Assembly (NCBI GenBank): GCA_018398765.1
Contig: JAHBMJ010002036.1
Span: forward strand, 1 to 23,450
Length of the DNA stretch: 23,450 nucleotides
Direction of reading: 5' to 3'
Source: Chromera velia
Lineage: Eukaryota; Sar; Chromeraceae
The translations under genes were made by a program, and so were the position numbers. Every line of letters begins with the position of its first letter. Positions within the stretch are counted from its first letter, which is position 1. This document shows positions 1 through 14,895 of this stretch, one piece after another. Below the pieces are notes generated by a model. The model was not told where the DNA came from, ran no database searches, and saw nothing but the letters and a program-made list of their open reading frames with translations.

Positions 1-1046
1 TCTCCATGCGACGCTGCGTGTATTCAATTCAAGTATGCGAGTGGTTGCTTGAATCGATCGATGTCACGGCGATGCGTGCCTGATGTAACAGTGATGTCAT
101 TTGTTTTCGTTCCTGTCATTCGTCAAATAAGACTCTGAATCCTCGGCTTTATCTGATCGAAACCTTTCCTCTAGCGTTTCCTCAGTTGCTTTGCCAATGA
201 TCGACCATCCAACCTTGCGTTCAACGTCTAGCTGGTGCCTTACATAGCTTGTGCGGCAAGTTGTGCCATTGGGGTGAACACTGTGGTACTCTAGGTGGTC
301 CTGATGCAGCTAGTTCAGTCAACTGGTAATGCTATGATACTGGAAAGACTGGTTTAAGTCTAGGCCGTGCACTAGATTAAAAAAAAAAAAAAACTAAGAA
401 ACTTTTTTTTTATCTATTCTTTTTTTATTTATCACCCCCTTAACTAGATAAACAACTGTTGTTTAGGTGTTGTATGAGTGTTGCAGGGAGTGTTGTATGA
501 AAAACAACTGTTGTTTAGTGGATAAATAAATAAAAAAATAAAAAACTGGCAAAACTTTTTTTTTGTTCTTTCTTTTTTTATTTAGCTAGTGCAGGGGCTA
601 GGTTTAAGTGAATAAACAATTCTATAATACTACTATTATGTGTATATAGATATATGTACGCTCTAAAATATATTTTTTAAGCTTATTTATAGTCTCATTC
701 AAGGTCTCATTAAAAATTCTGAAATTAAAATTGTTCTAAAGTTATATAAGTACTATATATAGACTTAGGCTTTCATCATTGAGTCGCGGTCTTTACCCAG
801 AATCACTTTAACTAGCATCTAGCTTCAAAGTTGTTCTTGATATAGGATACGATAGGATTTATGTTCCGGGTAGTTCCGGGTTGCCCCGCAGTCCACTGCC
901 GGGCCTCGACTTGCACCGTCGAGAGGTTGCTCAGACACCTGCATGCATGCAGATATACAAAATAATGAAGCGACGTTTTAGTTTAGCATTAGGTCTAACA
1001 TTTTAGTTATCTAGTCATTCTCTAACTGCATAGGGTTAGACATCTT

Positions 1047-1119
1047 CTAACTAATTAACTAATTAACTAACTAACTAACTAACTAACCTATATTAGCTAA
1101 CTAACTAACTAACTAACTA
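1047..1119. repeat. AACT-type tandem repeat
   Basis: Tandem AACT units with some AATT variants, interrupted once near 1089-1096. Confidence 0.85.
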
Positions 1120-1248
1120 GTCGATCGATTCTTAAATCGAACATTATATATATATACGTGTAGAATTTGTTATAAAATTTAAAGTTGGATTTAAAGTTTA
1201 TGGACGAGATACGCGTACCGTGTGACACTAAATTTATAATTCAGTGTT

Positions 1249-1249
<1 letters not shown>

Positions 1250-1283
<34 letters not shown>

Positions 1284-1306
1284 GATAGATAGATAGATAG
1301 ATATAT
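1250..1306. repeat. TA / GATA microsatellite
   Basis: A run of TA dinucleotides passes directly into five or so GATA units. Confidence 0.9.
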
Positions 1307-1605
1307 TTTTTTTTTTAACTCTATATTTTCACTGTTATCATCACTGTTATGACTTCAATTTACAACTAGCTTTATAATGTACAGAGCGGTAGGCATGTGA
1401 AAAACATGAGCTTAGATTAAACCATATCATGTGTACCCTGCCTAATTAAAGCTAGAAGCCTAGATAGGCTGATAGCGATAACGTATGTCACGCCGTATGA
1501 TGACGATAACAAAGGAGAGAGATAGTGCCAGACAGACATACACACATACATACATACACGCATGCTTAGCCATGCTACATACTCAACCACATACACACAC
1601 AAAGA

Positions 1606-1725
1606 GGGGAGAGAGAGAGAGAGAGAGAGGGACTCTGAGAGAGACTCTGAGAGAGAGAGAGGGAGAGAGAGGGAGAGCCTCCAGCCGTTTAGAGAGACAC
1701 ACAGAGAGAGGGAGAGAGAGAGAGA
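1606..1725. repeat. GA-rich purine tract
   Basis: Imperfect GA repeat, nearly all purine on the plus strand, with short interruptions. It lies just downstream of the minus-strand gene ending at 1968. Confidence 0.85.
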
Positions 1726-1967
1726 TTGCCGCTAGGAGGATGGCGTCACTGGCAGTGCTGCAGTGTATGGAGGAGCTTAAAGTTTTGATACGCCAGTGTG
1801 TGCAACTGTCCAAAACTCTGATTGGAGTCCTACGTCACTTTTCAACCTCTACCGATGGATTCACATCCGCAGACTTTTGTGGTCGATGAACCGATCGATG
1901 CTCCTGTTCATCGGAACAGATCTGAAATTTAGAGAGTCTGGTTCCCTTTCACCCTGCATCGTTTCTT

Positions 1968-3414
1968 CTAGTCCTCATCGTCGACGTATCTCCTGTTGGC
2001 TGCCTTTTTCTTCTCCTGCTCTGCTTTGAGCTTCTCTCTCTCTTGCTTTTCCCTCTCGGCGTCCTCTTTCGCTAAGGCCTGCATCTCTTTCTGGAGTTCC
2101 AGAGCGGTTGCGCTTTTACCTGCGTGCAAGAAAGAAAAGAAAAGAAAAATCAACCCTCTCTCTGCTTCTCTCCACCTCCCTCCCTCTCTCTCTCTCCTTC
2201 TCTCTTTCTTGCTCTGTCTCTTCCTTCTTTTTCCTTTCTCTCCTTTTCTCTCCTTTTGTCCCCACCTCTCTTCCTCTCTCTCCCTTTCTCACTCTGTCTG
2301 TTCCTCTTTTTTTCACATGAGTTCTCGGCTATAAGCGGATAGACACCCACACGCACACAAACGCGGAATGGCACGGGACTCCATGCAGTGGGAAGACCCT
2401 CTTCTTTCTCACGCTCAAATCGCAAGATCGATACGCTCACTGGCGCGTTCAGATATACCGTGGGAAGTGCATGCGCCCTTCTTTCCTTTTTTAGCTTTCT
2501 AATCCGCACCCCTTCTGTCTCTCTCGCTTTCCTTCGCAGGCCCTCTCTCGCGCTCTCTGAGATAAGCCCGTGTACTCCCTCTCGGTTTCTTTCCGGTATT
2601 ATTCTTCTGGAGAGCGGTTGGCGGCATTCTTCCGCTCTCTCGCGCGACAGAAAGTGCTTGCCTGCTGGTTTGTCTGGATGCTTCGTCGCTCTTCTATCTC
2701 TCTTCCTGCCTGCCCGGTTTTCTTCACGTTTATCAATCCATCTGCCTTCCTCCCTTACTGCGGTTGTCCAGACGTCTATGTTGTTGCTGCATTATTGCTC
2801 ATCTGTGATTCTGCTCGTGCATGCACTGAATGGAAAACATTCTTCGTCCATCTCTGTGAATAATCTTGTACTTCTCTCAACCGACTCTGGCTTTGTCTGC
2901 ATTGCCTCTTGGCCTGGAGACTGACAGCATGTACATTTGGTGCACAATCAAACAAAACATAATCAGCACATACGTGAGCGCATATGTTCTGTGCACGTGT
3001 ATAACTCACAGCATGTGCAGTTGACGGTGCACACCAGCAGGACGAAGAGGCACAAAATGGAGACTGCCTGCAATACAGACACGTGCAGGATTTGAATGCA
3101 TGCATTTTACGAGAAAGCTTGTCTCATGGCTCAAGCCAGCACAACACCGAGGTGAACCTTGAATAGGCATTCTTCATTCAGCCTCAGGTGTCCGCCTACA
3201 CGCCGTCTCCCTTCTCTCCACAAGCAGGGAGGTAAAGGATGCACTTTCACAAATGATCCATACAAGAAAGCTTCACACTCACCTGGAACCAAGGCTCTCG
3301 TACGTACACCGCAATTTGGACTGAGGGGTCAATGCTGCCTCCGGGGGGGGGAATGGCACTGGCACACACCGCAAGCAAGAGCAGCAGTAGACGGGAGAGA
3401 AGAAACTGTTGCAT
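1968..3414 (-). CDS. Small signal-peptide, single-span membrane protein (3 exons)
   Basis: Family not recognised. Exons on the minus strand are 3283-3414, 3010-3067 and 1968-2119 (stop TAG at 1968-1970), giving about 113 residues. Exon 1 starts MQQFLLSRLLLLLLAVCASA, a textbook signal peptide, and ends CAG|gtgagt. Exon 2, after a tgcag acceptor, encodes AVSILCLFVLLVCTV, a membrane span, and ends T|gtgagt in phase 1. Exon 3 starts after cgcag with the matching two bases and encodes a Lys/Glu-rich likely coiled-coil tail ending YVDDED. Phases agree across all three exons. The inferred layout is a short lumenal segment of about 24 residues, one span and a charged cytosolic tail of about 50. An alternative acceptor three bases downstream in exon 2 (at 3064) would replace the span by a Cys/Ser-rich stretch. 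Intron 2 (2120-3009) is CT-rich. Confidence 0.5.
2153..2310. repeat. CT-rich tract inside intron
   Basis: Imperfect TC/CT repeat on the plus strand, within the last intron of the small membrane-protein gene. It is a purine tract on the transcribed minus strand. Confidence 0.8.
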
Positions 3415-3570
3415 CTTCCAACGACCTGTTGCAGGAGGGAAATCACTCCATTTCAAAATCTGCTGAGCAGACTCATGGCCGCTTTGATGCACGGGACAAT
3501 CGACCAGTCCATTGCAAAGAAAAAGACGCAGACTCCGTGGCAACTCTGGGAATTGAGGTGATGGAACAAG

Positions 3571-3600
<30 letters not shown>
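3571..3600. repeat. TA microsatellite
   Basis: About 15 TA dinucleotides, roughly 160 bases upstream of the ATG at 3414 on the minus strand. Confidence 0.9.
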
Positions 3601-3601
<1 letters not shown>

Positions 3602-3735
3602 CGTCATACGTACATGCATGCAGTCATGCGTTTTTCCTCTATAGCTATATAATAGAGCTAGCTAGCTCTTTAATTTTCCTCCCGCGGCGCCCATTTTTTT
3701 CTCAAGATTTAATTGCATGCATGAAAACAAGTTTG

Positions 3736-3810
3736 TTCGCGCGCATTCGCGCGCTAGGTTCAAGAATGTTTGAAGACGAGTGCGACGTGCGTTCGCGCGT
3801 ATTCGCGCGC
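3736..3810. repeat. CpG-rich direct repeat pair
   Basis: Two 19-base copies of TTCGCGCGYATTCGCGCGC (Y = C or T), at 3736-3754 and 3792-3810, 56 bases apart start to start. They are islands of alternating CG in an AT-rich spacer. Confidence 0.8.
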
Positions 3811-4937
3811 GATCCGGCTTCGGAGCTTCCAACTATAGTAGGGATCGAAAGCACCTAGACACATCAGACCCCCCTGGCCGGCCCGCACAGGTCCAGGCTA
3901 TGCCGCGAAGGATCGATGTCAATTGAGTAAAGAATGCATGGGTGCATGAGTGAACAATCGAAAAGAGGAATACATGTCGATCCGGGATGATGTCTATTCA
4001 GCCCATCTAGCTAGCCTATCATAAAATCAAGAGAGAAAAGAAAGATGTTATCTAGATCTATGTTTAAAAAGTCAAAATTAATAAATTGATTATGATTATA
4101 CAAACATTTATTAAAGTATGTATTTTTAGATATTTTTTGAACCCGTTAGCAGGCTTTTGCCTTTTTAAAATAGTCACAGTTTAAAAAAAAAAAACTATGT
4201 CGCTCTGAGCTTGTGATACGTACAGCCTGCCAGATCGAATCATCATTACTTTTTTGGAGTATACTCATTATAGCAATTTTTATAATAATAAATCATAAGA
4301 AATTCTATCATAAATTTAATTACTCATGATTTGAATAAAATTCAATAACAATAAAAAAAAAGATTATGAAATACCAAAAGACCAATCAATTATGTAATAT
4401 ACGAGCTAGTATTATAGTAGTATACGAGTCAATACATTAGTTGAAATTATATATATATTTTTATATTTCAAGCAAAATCGGTTAGCAATTACTATGAATA
4501 TACTGAAATCTTATTTAAAATCATTAATGCATTTAGTTTGAACATTAACATATTTCATGAATTAGTTGGAAATCAATTTGTACGTATATGAGCTAGGTAT
4601 ATGAGTGTACCAATGCCTCCGAGTCTGCAACGCATTGCATCGTTGCACAGGTAAATACGCCTGAGTATCAAAAGACCGCCAACGAAGAGAGAAATAAAAA
4701 CAGATGAAGAGAAGCATGTGCTCTGCTGCTAGAAAGTCCGAAATCGATGAGAAGAGTCTTTAAGCTCCTTCAAAGAAAGATCCATTCACCTGCTATGCGT
4801 GAAACTTTCTTTCTCAGCACTTCCAGTCCACTTCCCCTTCAAATGATCCAGCCCTTTCCGTTTCTTTTTTGCTCTTCTTTGTCTTCATCTCTCTCTAGCT
4901 CCGCTCCCGCCAACGACCTCTATTGAATGAACTGTGT

Positions 4938-9548
<4,611 letters not shown>

Positions 9549-9806
9549 CGCACAGATGCCAAAAAGAGGTTAGAAGGGAAGGAGCCCTGATTCGTTTGGA
9601 AAAATATGGAGACTACAGGACAACACAGCTTTCATTGAATGATTTGCTCAAAATCTTCTCTCTATGCTGTCTAAGAAGCAATTGGAGGACTCTTCTTTCC
9701 GTATGTATTCATGCATGCACTGTCTTCCCTGTCTTGCCATGTACGTAGACGGCGCTATGCCTGAATATGCATACCGGGACCACCTACAAAAAGTCGGTAC
9801 AAATCA

Positions 9807-11880
9807 ATGCCCGGGCCGGCTGGTGCCCCCACCTGCCCCTCTGGCTTCTTCATGGAGGGTGATGCTTGCATTGTGACTGGATCCTCCACTGAGTACTCCA
9901 CTCAGTCCATCCAGACCTCCGTAAACGTCCCCACCTCCACCCCTGTGTCTTTTTCCGCTTGCCCCTCCAGCACCACCATGGCTGCCGATGGAAGCTGCAT
10001 CGCCACCCTCTCCTTCCAGTCCGTGGAGCAGTCCTCTTCCCAGAAGTCTGTCCGCCTCCCCACCCTCTCCTCCAAGCCTGCCACCTTCAACCTCCCCGCT
10101 ACTACCCTCAGAACCGGTTCCACCTACCCCATGGGCACCTCTGCTCAGGCTGATGGCTCCTGCACTGTGACCCTCAGAACCTCCTCCCTGGAGTCCTACG
10201 AAGTCCCTGTCTCCTCCCAGGTGCCCGTCATCTCTCAGGTCCCCCAGACCCTCACCCTCACCAAGCAGTTCCTCGTCCCCTCCTACTCCTGCCCCGCCGG
10301 CACCAGGCTGAGCGCTTCCGGCTCTGGCCTCTCCATGAGCTGCACCATCACCCTCCCCTCCACCTCCCCCGTCACTTCCTGCTCCCCCAGAACCGTCAAG
10401 TAGGCTCGTTTCGAGAAGAGACCCGTCACTGTGACCGTTTCCTGTGTTGAGTCCACACTACTGCCCCACCGGCACTGCCGAGAACGCCATGGGTGAGTGC
10501 ACTACCAGCATCACCGTCTGCACCCCCTACACCGTCTCTGAGACCCGCGCCGCTTGGCTTGCCGATGCCACCGAGTACCCCGATGCTGCCCCCGGCTCTG
10601 CCGACTCTTTCTCCGGCAAGAGCGCCGCTCCCTCCTGCAAGCGCGCCACCACTGTGACCATCCCCGCCACTCTCCTCCCCGGCTCCAGAACTCAGAAGTC
10701 CGGCAGCTACGCCTGCCCTGAGGGCACCTCTCCTATTGGCGAGGGCGCCTCCATGACCTGCGCTGCCCCCAGCTACGAGACTGTTCCCATGGAGTCCTAC
10801 ACCACCTCCTCCATCCAGTACGAAACCTCCACCATCACTGAGACCGTCCCCAAGCTCTACAGATACGAGACTCGCACTGTGACTGAGACCGCCACCACCG
10901 AGGAGGTCTACACTGTGTATGACGACATCGTCCTCGAGGAGATCTCCGTGTCTCTCTCCACCTCTTCCTACACCGAGACGGTCCCTGCCCTTGTCTCTTA
11001 CGCTGTCGCCTCTGACTCCGAGACCGTGACTATATCCAACGACCGCATCAGCTACATCTCCTACTCTGATGGCATGTCTGGAAACTTCGGTCCTGGTGCT
11101 TCTCTTACTCCCGGTGTGTCTGCCTCTTGCCTCACCGAGACCAAGTTTAGGGTTATGACCAACTCTTACACTGAGTCCGTCCCCACCGTTACCACCTACT
11201 TCACTGAGGAGACTTCTGAGATTACCACTGTTGAAGAGACCTTCCAGACCTACGACACTTCCTCCATGACCGAGACTTCCCACTCCATCTCCATCAACTA
11301 CACCATTAAGTCTGTCGGCCTCAACACTCTCGTCGACTATGACACCTCCTATGCCCCTGAGACCGTCACTGAGACCAAGATTGTCTCCACCTCCGTCCTC
11401 ATGACTAAGACCGTCTCCATAATCCCCACCTACACCACTGAGACCGTGATGGAGACTGCCCACTCCAAGACCGTTGGCACCGCCAACCAGCCCTCCACCA
11501 TGATGGCTTCTGAGCTCTTCTTCCACACCGAGACCATCTCCGAGACCGTTGTCCCCACCACCACCTACCGCACTGAGTCTTCCACCACTTACTCCTGCCC
11601 TGCCGGCACTGTCGACACTGGCTCTGCTTGCGCCTCCACTGTATCCATCCCCACTAAGTTCTCTTGCCCCGCCGGTTCCTCTTCCTCCGGCTCTACGGCT
11701 GCCGGCTGCACAAAGACCACCTACACTCAGGTGACTTCCTGCCCCGAGGGCTTCACTGACACTGGCAAGAAGTGCGTGACCACTGCCTCTATCCCTGCCA
11801 CTCCCATGGCTGCCCCCGCCCCCACTAAGTATTCTACTCCCACCAAGCACTCCCACCATCACGGCCACAAGCACGACTAA
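9807..11880 (+). pseudogene. Oocyst-wall-like CPxG...C module protein, frame-disrupted
   Basis: Two frames give one protein-like reading. 9807-10403 ends in TAG, but coding-like sequence continues past it in the same frame (ARFEKRPVTVTVSC). It then switches by one base near 10450 to the frame open to the TAA at 11878-11880. Nine modules follow the pattern Cys-Pro-x-Gly...Cys, such as CPSGFFMEGDAC, CPAGTVDTGSAC and CPEGFTDTGKKC; one has Tyr in place of the first Cys. The middle carries repeated Thr-Glu-Thr-Val motifs, and the tail is HSHHHGHKHD. The pattern resembles apicomplexan oocyst wall proteins, though Cys is sparser. Codon use is strongly C-ending, as for a highly expressed gene. No signal peptide or upstream exon is visible, and no intron breaks 2 kb of coding although neighbours are finely split. 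Splicing cannot repair the frame, because GT donors near the TAG are in phase 0. A recent pseudogene or retrocopy, or assembly errors in a live gene, remain possible. Confidence 0.68.
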
Positions 11881-14800
11881 GCACCAGGCCCAGCATACAG
11901 TAGCACAACATCGTGTCTTCGGTTGTGATCATGGAGTGAAAAGAGTGGGTTAGGTGAGAGCAGGCTGACTGATTTGAGGATAAGCTTAGAGGTTTGGGTA
12001 CAGGATTGAATCCGGGCAGATCGAGTGCTGCATTGACTGTTTGATGATTTGTAATTCACTTGCCGTGCTTGTGTGTATGTGTTGTGTGTCTTTCTCTACC
12101 TCTGTGTATGAGAGAGAATGGTGTGTGTGGGCCTGATGTGTGTCCGCCGATTCGTGCTTGTTCGCGTGTTGTGTGAGTACTAGGTGACAGTGTTCGAATT
12201 CCGTGTGCAGGATTCATCAAGTTGTAAATATTTTTTTTTTACACCGTACTGCATTTAAGATCGGTTCCTATAGCATGTCCGCCTCACTCTTAACCTTTCA
12301 TCCGTCTACGTAACAAAATAACACCACTGGCTAAATACCTCTAAACGCGTTTTTTATAAACGACAATTCACGTTGTGTATGTCCGTTGTTTAGTGTGCTG
12401 GATTGATTGTATTCACAGCTGTGTGCGAAAAACCACTGCCAGAACGTGCCATGCGACAGTACTTGGGTATGGATAGTCTCAGCCTCTTAGGTGCATCTTA
12501 CAAGCCGGCGCAAACCCGTTCTTTCGATCCAGAACTCGATAATTAAAATTATTTCACTTAAGTTTTGATCATTGTTATTGAGTGCGGTCGATGGGACGAT
12601 GGGGGGGGGGGCAAAGATGTTCTTGAAGAGGGTGGCAGAGCGATTGAGTGAGAAATGGGGGCAACATGTGAGCAAGACATGCGGCCGAATCCGAGCCTGA
12701 CTGCAGATTGCCCACCCGAAAGCGGCAAACGCGTGCATTCGGGGGACCAGAGGAGTGCAAGGGGAGGGCTGGGAGGAAGGAGGAGTAAGCAGTGCACTAG
12801 TTATGACTGAGCGGTAGGAAGTACTTAGCAAATGCCGAAGAAGGCATTCAGATGGAGGAGCGTCAAGTATGAGGTCGCATGAGAGAGAGAGCTAGTAGCG
12901 AGAGCAGTAACCAGAACAGAAGGAAGAGATAAAAGACATACTATAGGCCAGACGCTAGGAACAAACTTTAAGTCAATGCTCCTCCCATCATTGTTATTTT
13001 CTATTGCATACCCTTTCTGAAAAAAGGAGATGGGACACAAATACTCTATAATATTAAGAAACGAACCTAGAAACGAACTTTCTATAATTTTCAATAGAAC
13101 CTAGTAAATAACCAAAGCCGTCACTTTATTCTTGTTCATTCTTCTTAGAATTGCTTTTAAATTGCTTAACCATATTAAGCTTTGATTATCATCATCATCA
13201 TCATACGCCATTGCTATCGGCCCATAATAAGCATCTAGCGTTCGGTAAGTCACGACTCACAACATGCAAGGCAGATTGTTAATGATGGACCCTCACTCGG
13301 CAACATTTGGCAACTAGCTTAACAACTACATTTCTTCTGAAACTCTTTCACTTCTGGTAGGGCGTGCTTGCATATGAGTGAAGCTGCTTCATGTGATATT
13401 CAGTAATCATAAACTTAGTCATTAACTTAATCTGAGTAACTTTTTGTCTAGCTCTAGGTCTAGATTTTTGTGAGGGGGTATGGGGGGGTATTAAATGAGG
13501 CTGTATGCATGATGTAATAGGTGGCGCTGGTCGGGAAACTATTAGCAACCGAAAAGGCCTTAGGCTAGACTCACACCACCTTGGTCAATCACATCAAGAT
13601 ATTCTGACAAAAGGGAGGTTCACTCACTAGTTCATCCGTCTACACAAAGAAATCATCATAACACTTAGACTGATCTGAGGTGAGACGTTTGAAGGAATTA
13701 ATGCATAGAACAAGGTCGAGTGTCAGAAGAAGTGACTGAGAAACCGGGAGGTCGCTCATTGAACCGTGATGCAAGCTTTCAATCAGAAAAGGGAAGCATG
13801 ATCAGATCTACACGAATGTATACGCACAATTAATTGACGATTTGACACCGCGTTTCGATCTCAAAGGCTGTTGTGCAATATACGGCCCCGGAAAGTCAAA
13901 GTTCACACGGCCCGGGAAAGCGGCTGTTGTCTACGCTGTTGTCAGGGCACTATGAAGCCATCGCCGCCATCATCTCTGGCGTGAATCTCTGTAGCTTTAC
14001 GGTATGGGATCTAGTATGGGATTATATGTATAGGTCCATACTAGGACCCGTATTATAGGGCATTGTCTAAGTATTTCTAGAAGTATTTTCAGCATTATTA
14101 GAAAAAATCTTTGAAATATTCATTTAGAACTTCAGTTTTAATAAAAAAAATTTAAAAAACTTACAGAAAAAAGATTTTTAAGGATTTTTTCTTTTATACA
14201 TTGCTTTGTTCCTCCTGTCCAGCCGCCTTGTGATGTCCAGACAGAAGGTAAAGCGAAGACAAGAACCCTGGGGAAGATCTCGAGAAGGAACGTGAGCAAC
14301 ACTAACTTAGGTAACAGTTTACAGAAGGTTTAGCTCTAGAACGATCTAAAATTCCAATCAGCTGGGTTTATTCTATCATTGTACAATTTTTACTTATGCT
14401 TCTCTCTGTTCCTCTCTCTCAGACTCTCGATCTATAACAAATAGACATCAGACTCAAACGATGCTATCCATTGCTCGAGTAGCATGTTGCTTGAATACGA
14501 AGGTCAAACTCGACTTCAACAACTTTGATCGACGCGCGCGACACGTACGAAGCAAAGCGTGGCGGCGGAGCCTGGCGTCGGCACGCGGGCTTATTTAGAT
14601 ACAGCGCATGGCATTGCGAGGGTCCAGAGGGCGGCGCCATAGGGTAGGACTCCACAGAATCTGATCCCCCCGGCCACGGATAAGAAAATCGCGTCCCCGC
14701 GATCAGTGACACACAATGTCATTCGAGCAATGCCATGCGCGGAAAGGGAAAAAAGGCAAGCAAAAGGACGCGATCAACCATGTAGATGCAATGCAAACCC

Positions 14801-14895
14801 ATGCAACCAATAGAACACCTTTAAGGAGGTAGTCAAAAATGTTTAGACGCGAAAGCTGACAAGCAGAAAAGTTTTCTCCCATTGACGCAAGTCAA
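11881..14895. other. Intergenic spacer with truncated retroelement copy
   Basis: Mostly AT-rich, with no exon chain I can defend on either strand. It includes a GT-rich stretch after 12060, a poly-T run near 12230 that could lie in the 3' region of the wall-protein copy, a G run at 12601, and an ATC microsatellite at about 13186-13204. A short frame at 13873-14058 (LLSGHYEAIAAIISG) has a locally GC-rich context but no support. The repeat copy at 14205-14656 is listed separately. Confidence 0.55.
14205..14656 (+). mobile_element. Truncated retroelement 3' end with putative LTR (copy 1)
   Basis: About 450 bases closely matching 18562-19025, with scattered substitutions and lacking a 12-base segment present in that copy. 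Similarity starts abruptly at 14205 next to AT-rich DNA and ends at CTCCACA (14656). A putative LTR of about 364 bases runs from TGAGCAACAC at 14293 to CA at 14656, preceded by the purine-rich GAGAAGGAAC, which could be a polypurine tract. No matching 5' LTR is in the window. Confidence 0.6.

Larger units (their letters stand above)
1..1967. other. AT-rich spacer, no gene recognised
   Basis: I see no convincing coding exon here. The left 1.3 kb is AT-rich with many poly-A and poly-T runs. It holds a hairpin-prone segment near 415-540, an AACT/AATT tandem tract at about 1047-1119 and a TA/GATA tract at 1250-1306. A GA-rich purine tract fills 1606-1725. Open frames over the GA tract read only Arg/Glu repeats and are not genes. 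The right end is presumably the 3' flank of the minus-strand gene that stops at 1968. Confidence 0.6.
3415..4937. other. AT-rich intergenic spacer
   Basis: It lies upstream of the small membrane-protein gene and downstream of the CFAP210-like gene. It contains a TA microsatellite at 3571-3600 and a pair of CpG-rich near-identical 19-mers at 3736-3754 and 3792-3810. A strongly AT-rich stretch fills about 4030-4600, with no reading frame I would call a gene. No core promoter motif could be assigned. Confidence 0.6.

Noticed and set aside
1047-1119. Possible telomeric repeat
   Set aside because: The unit is AACT without a G-rich TTAGGG-type motif, and it is internal to the window.
2388-2924. 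178-codon plus-strand frame
   Set aside because: It lies in a CT-rich intron of the minus-strand small membrane-protein gene. Composition is Ser/Leu/Phe from pyrimidine repeats, with no motif.
10426-11874. 482-codon open frame on the minus strand opposite the wall-protein copy
   Set aside because: It is a shadow of the C-ending codon bias on the plus strand. It reads Gly/Ser/Val low-complexity sequence, while the plus strand has ordered Cys modules.
12180-12210. tRNA-like T-arm sequence (GTTCGAATTCC)
   Set aside because: No A box, acceptor stem or anticodon arm can be folded around it.
13873-14058. 61-codon plus-strand frame with LLSGHYEAIAAIISG
   Set aside because: It has no splice partner, family or neighbouring coding sequence; it is too short to call.
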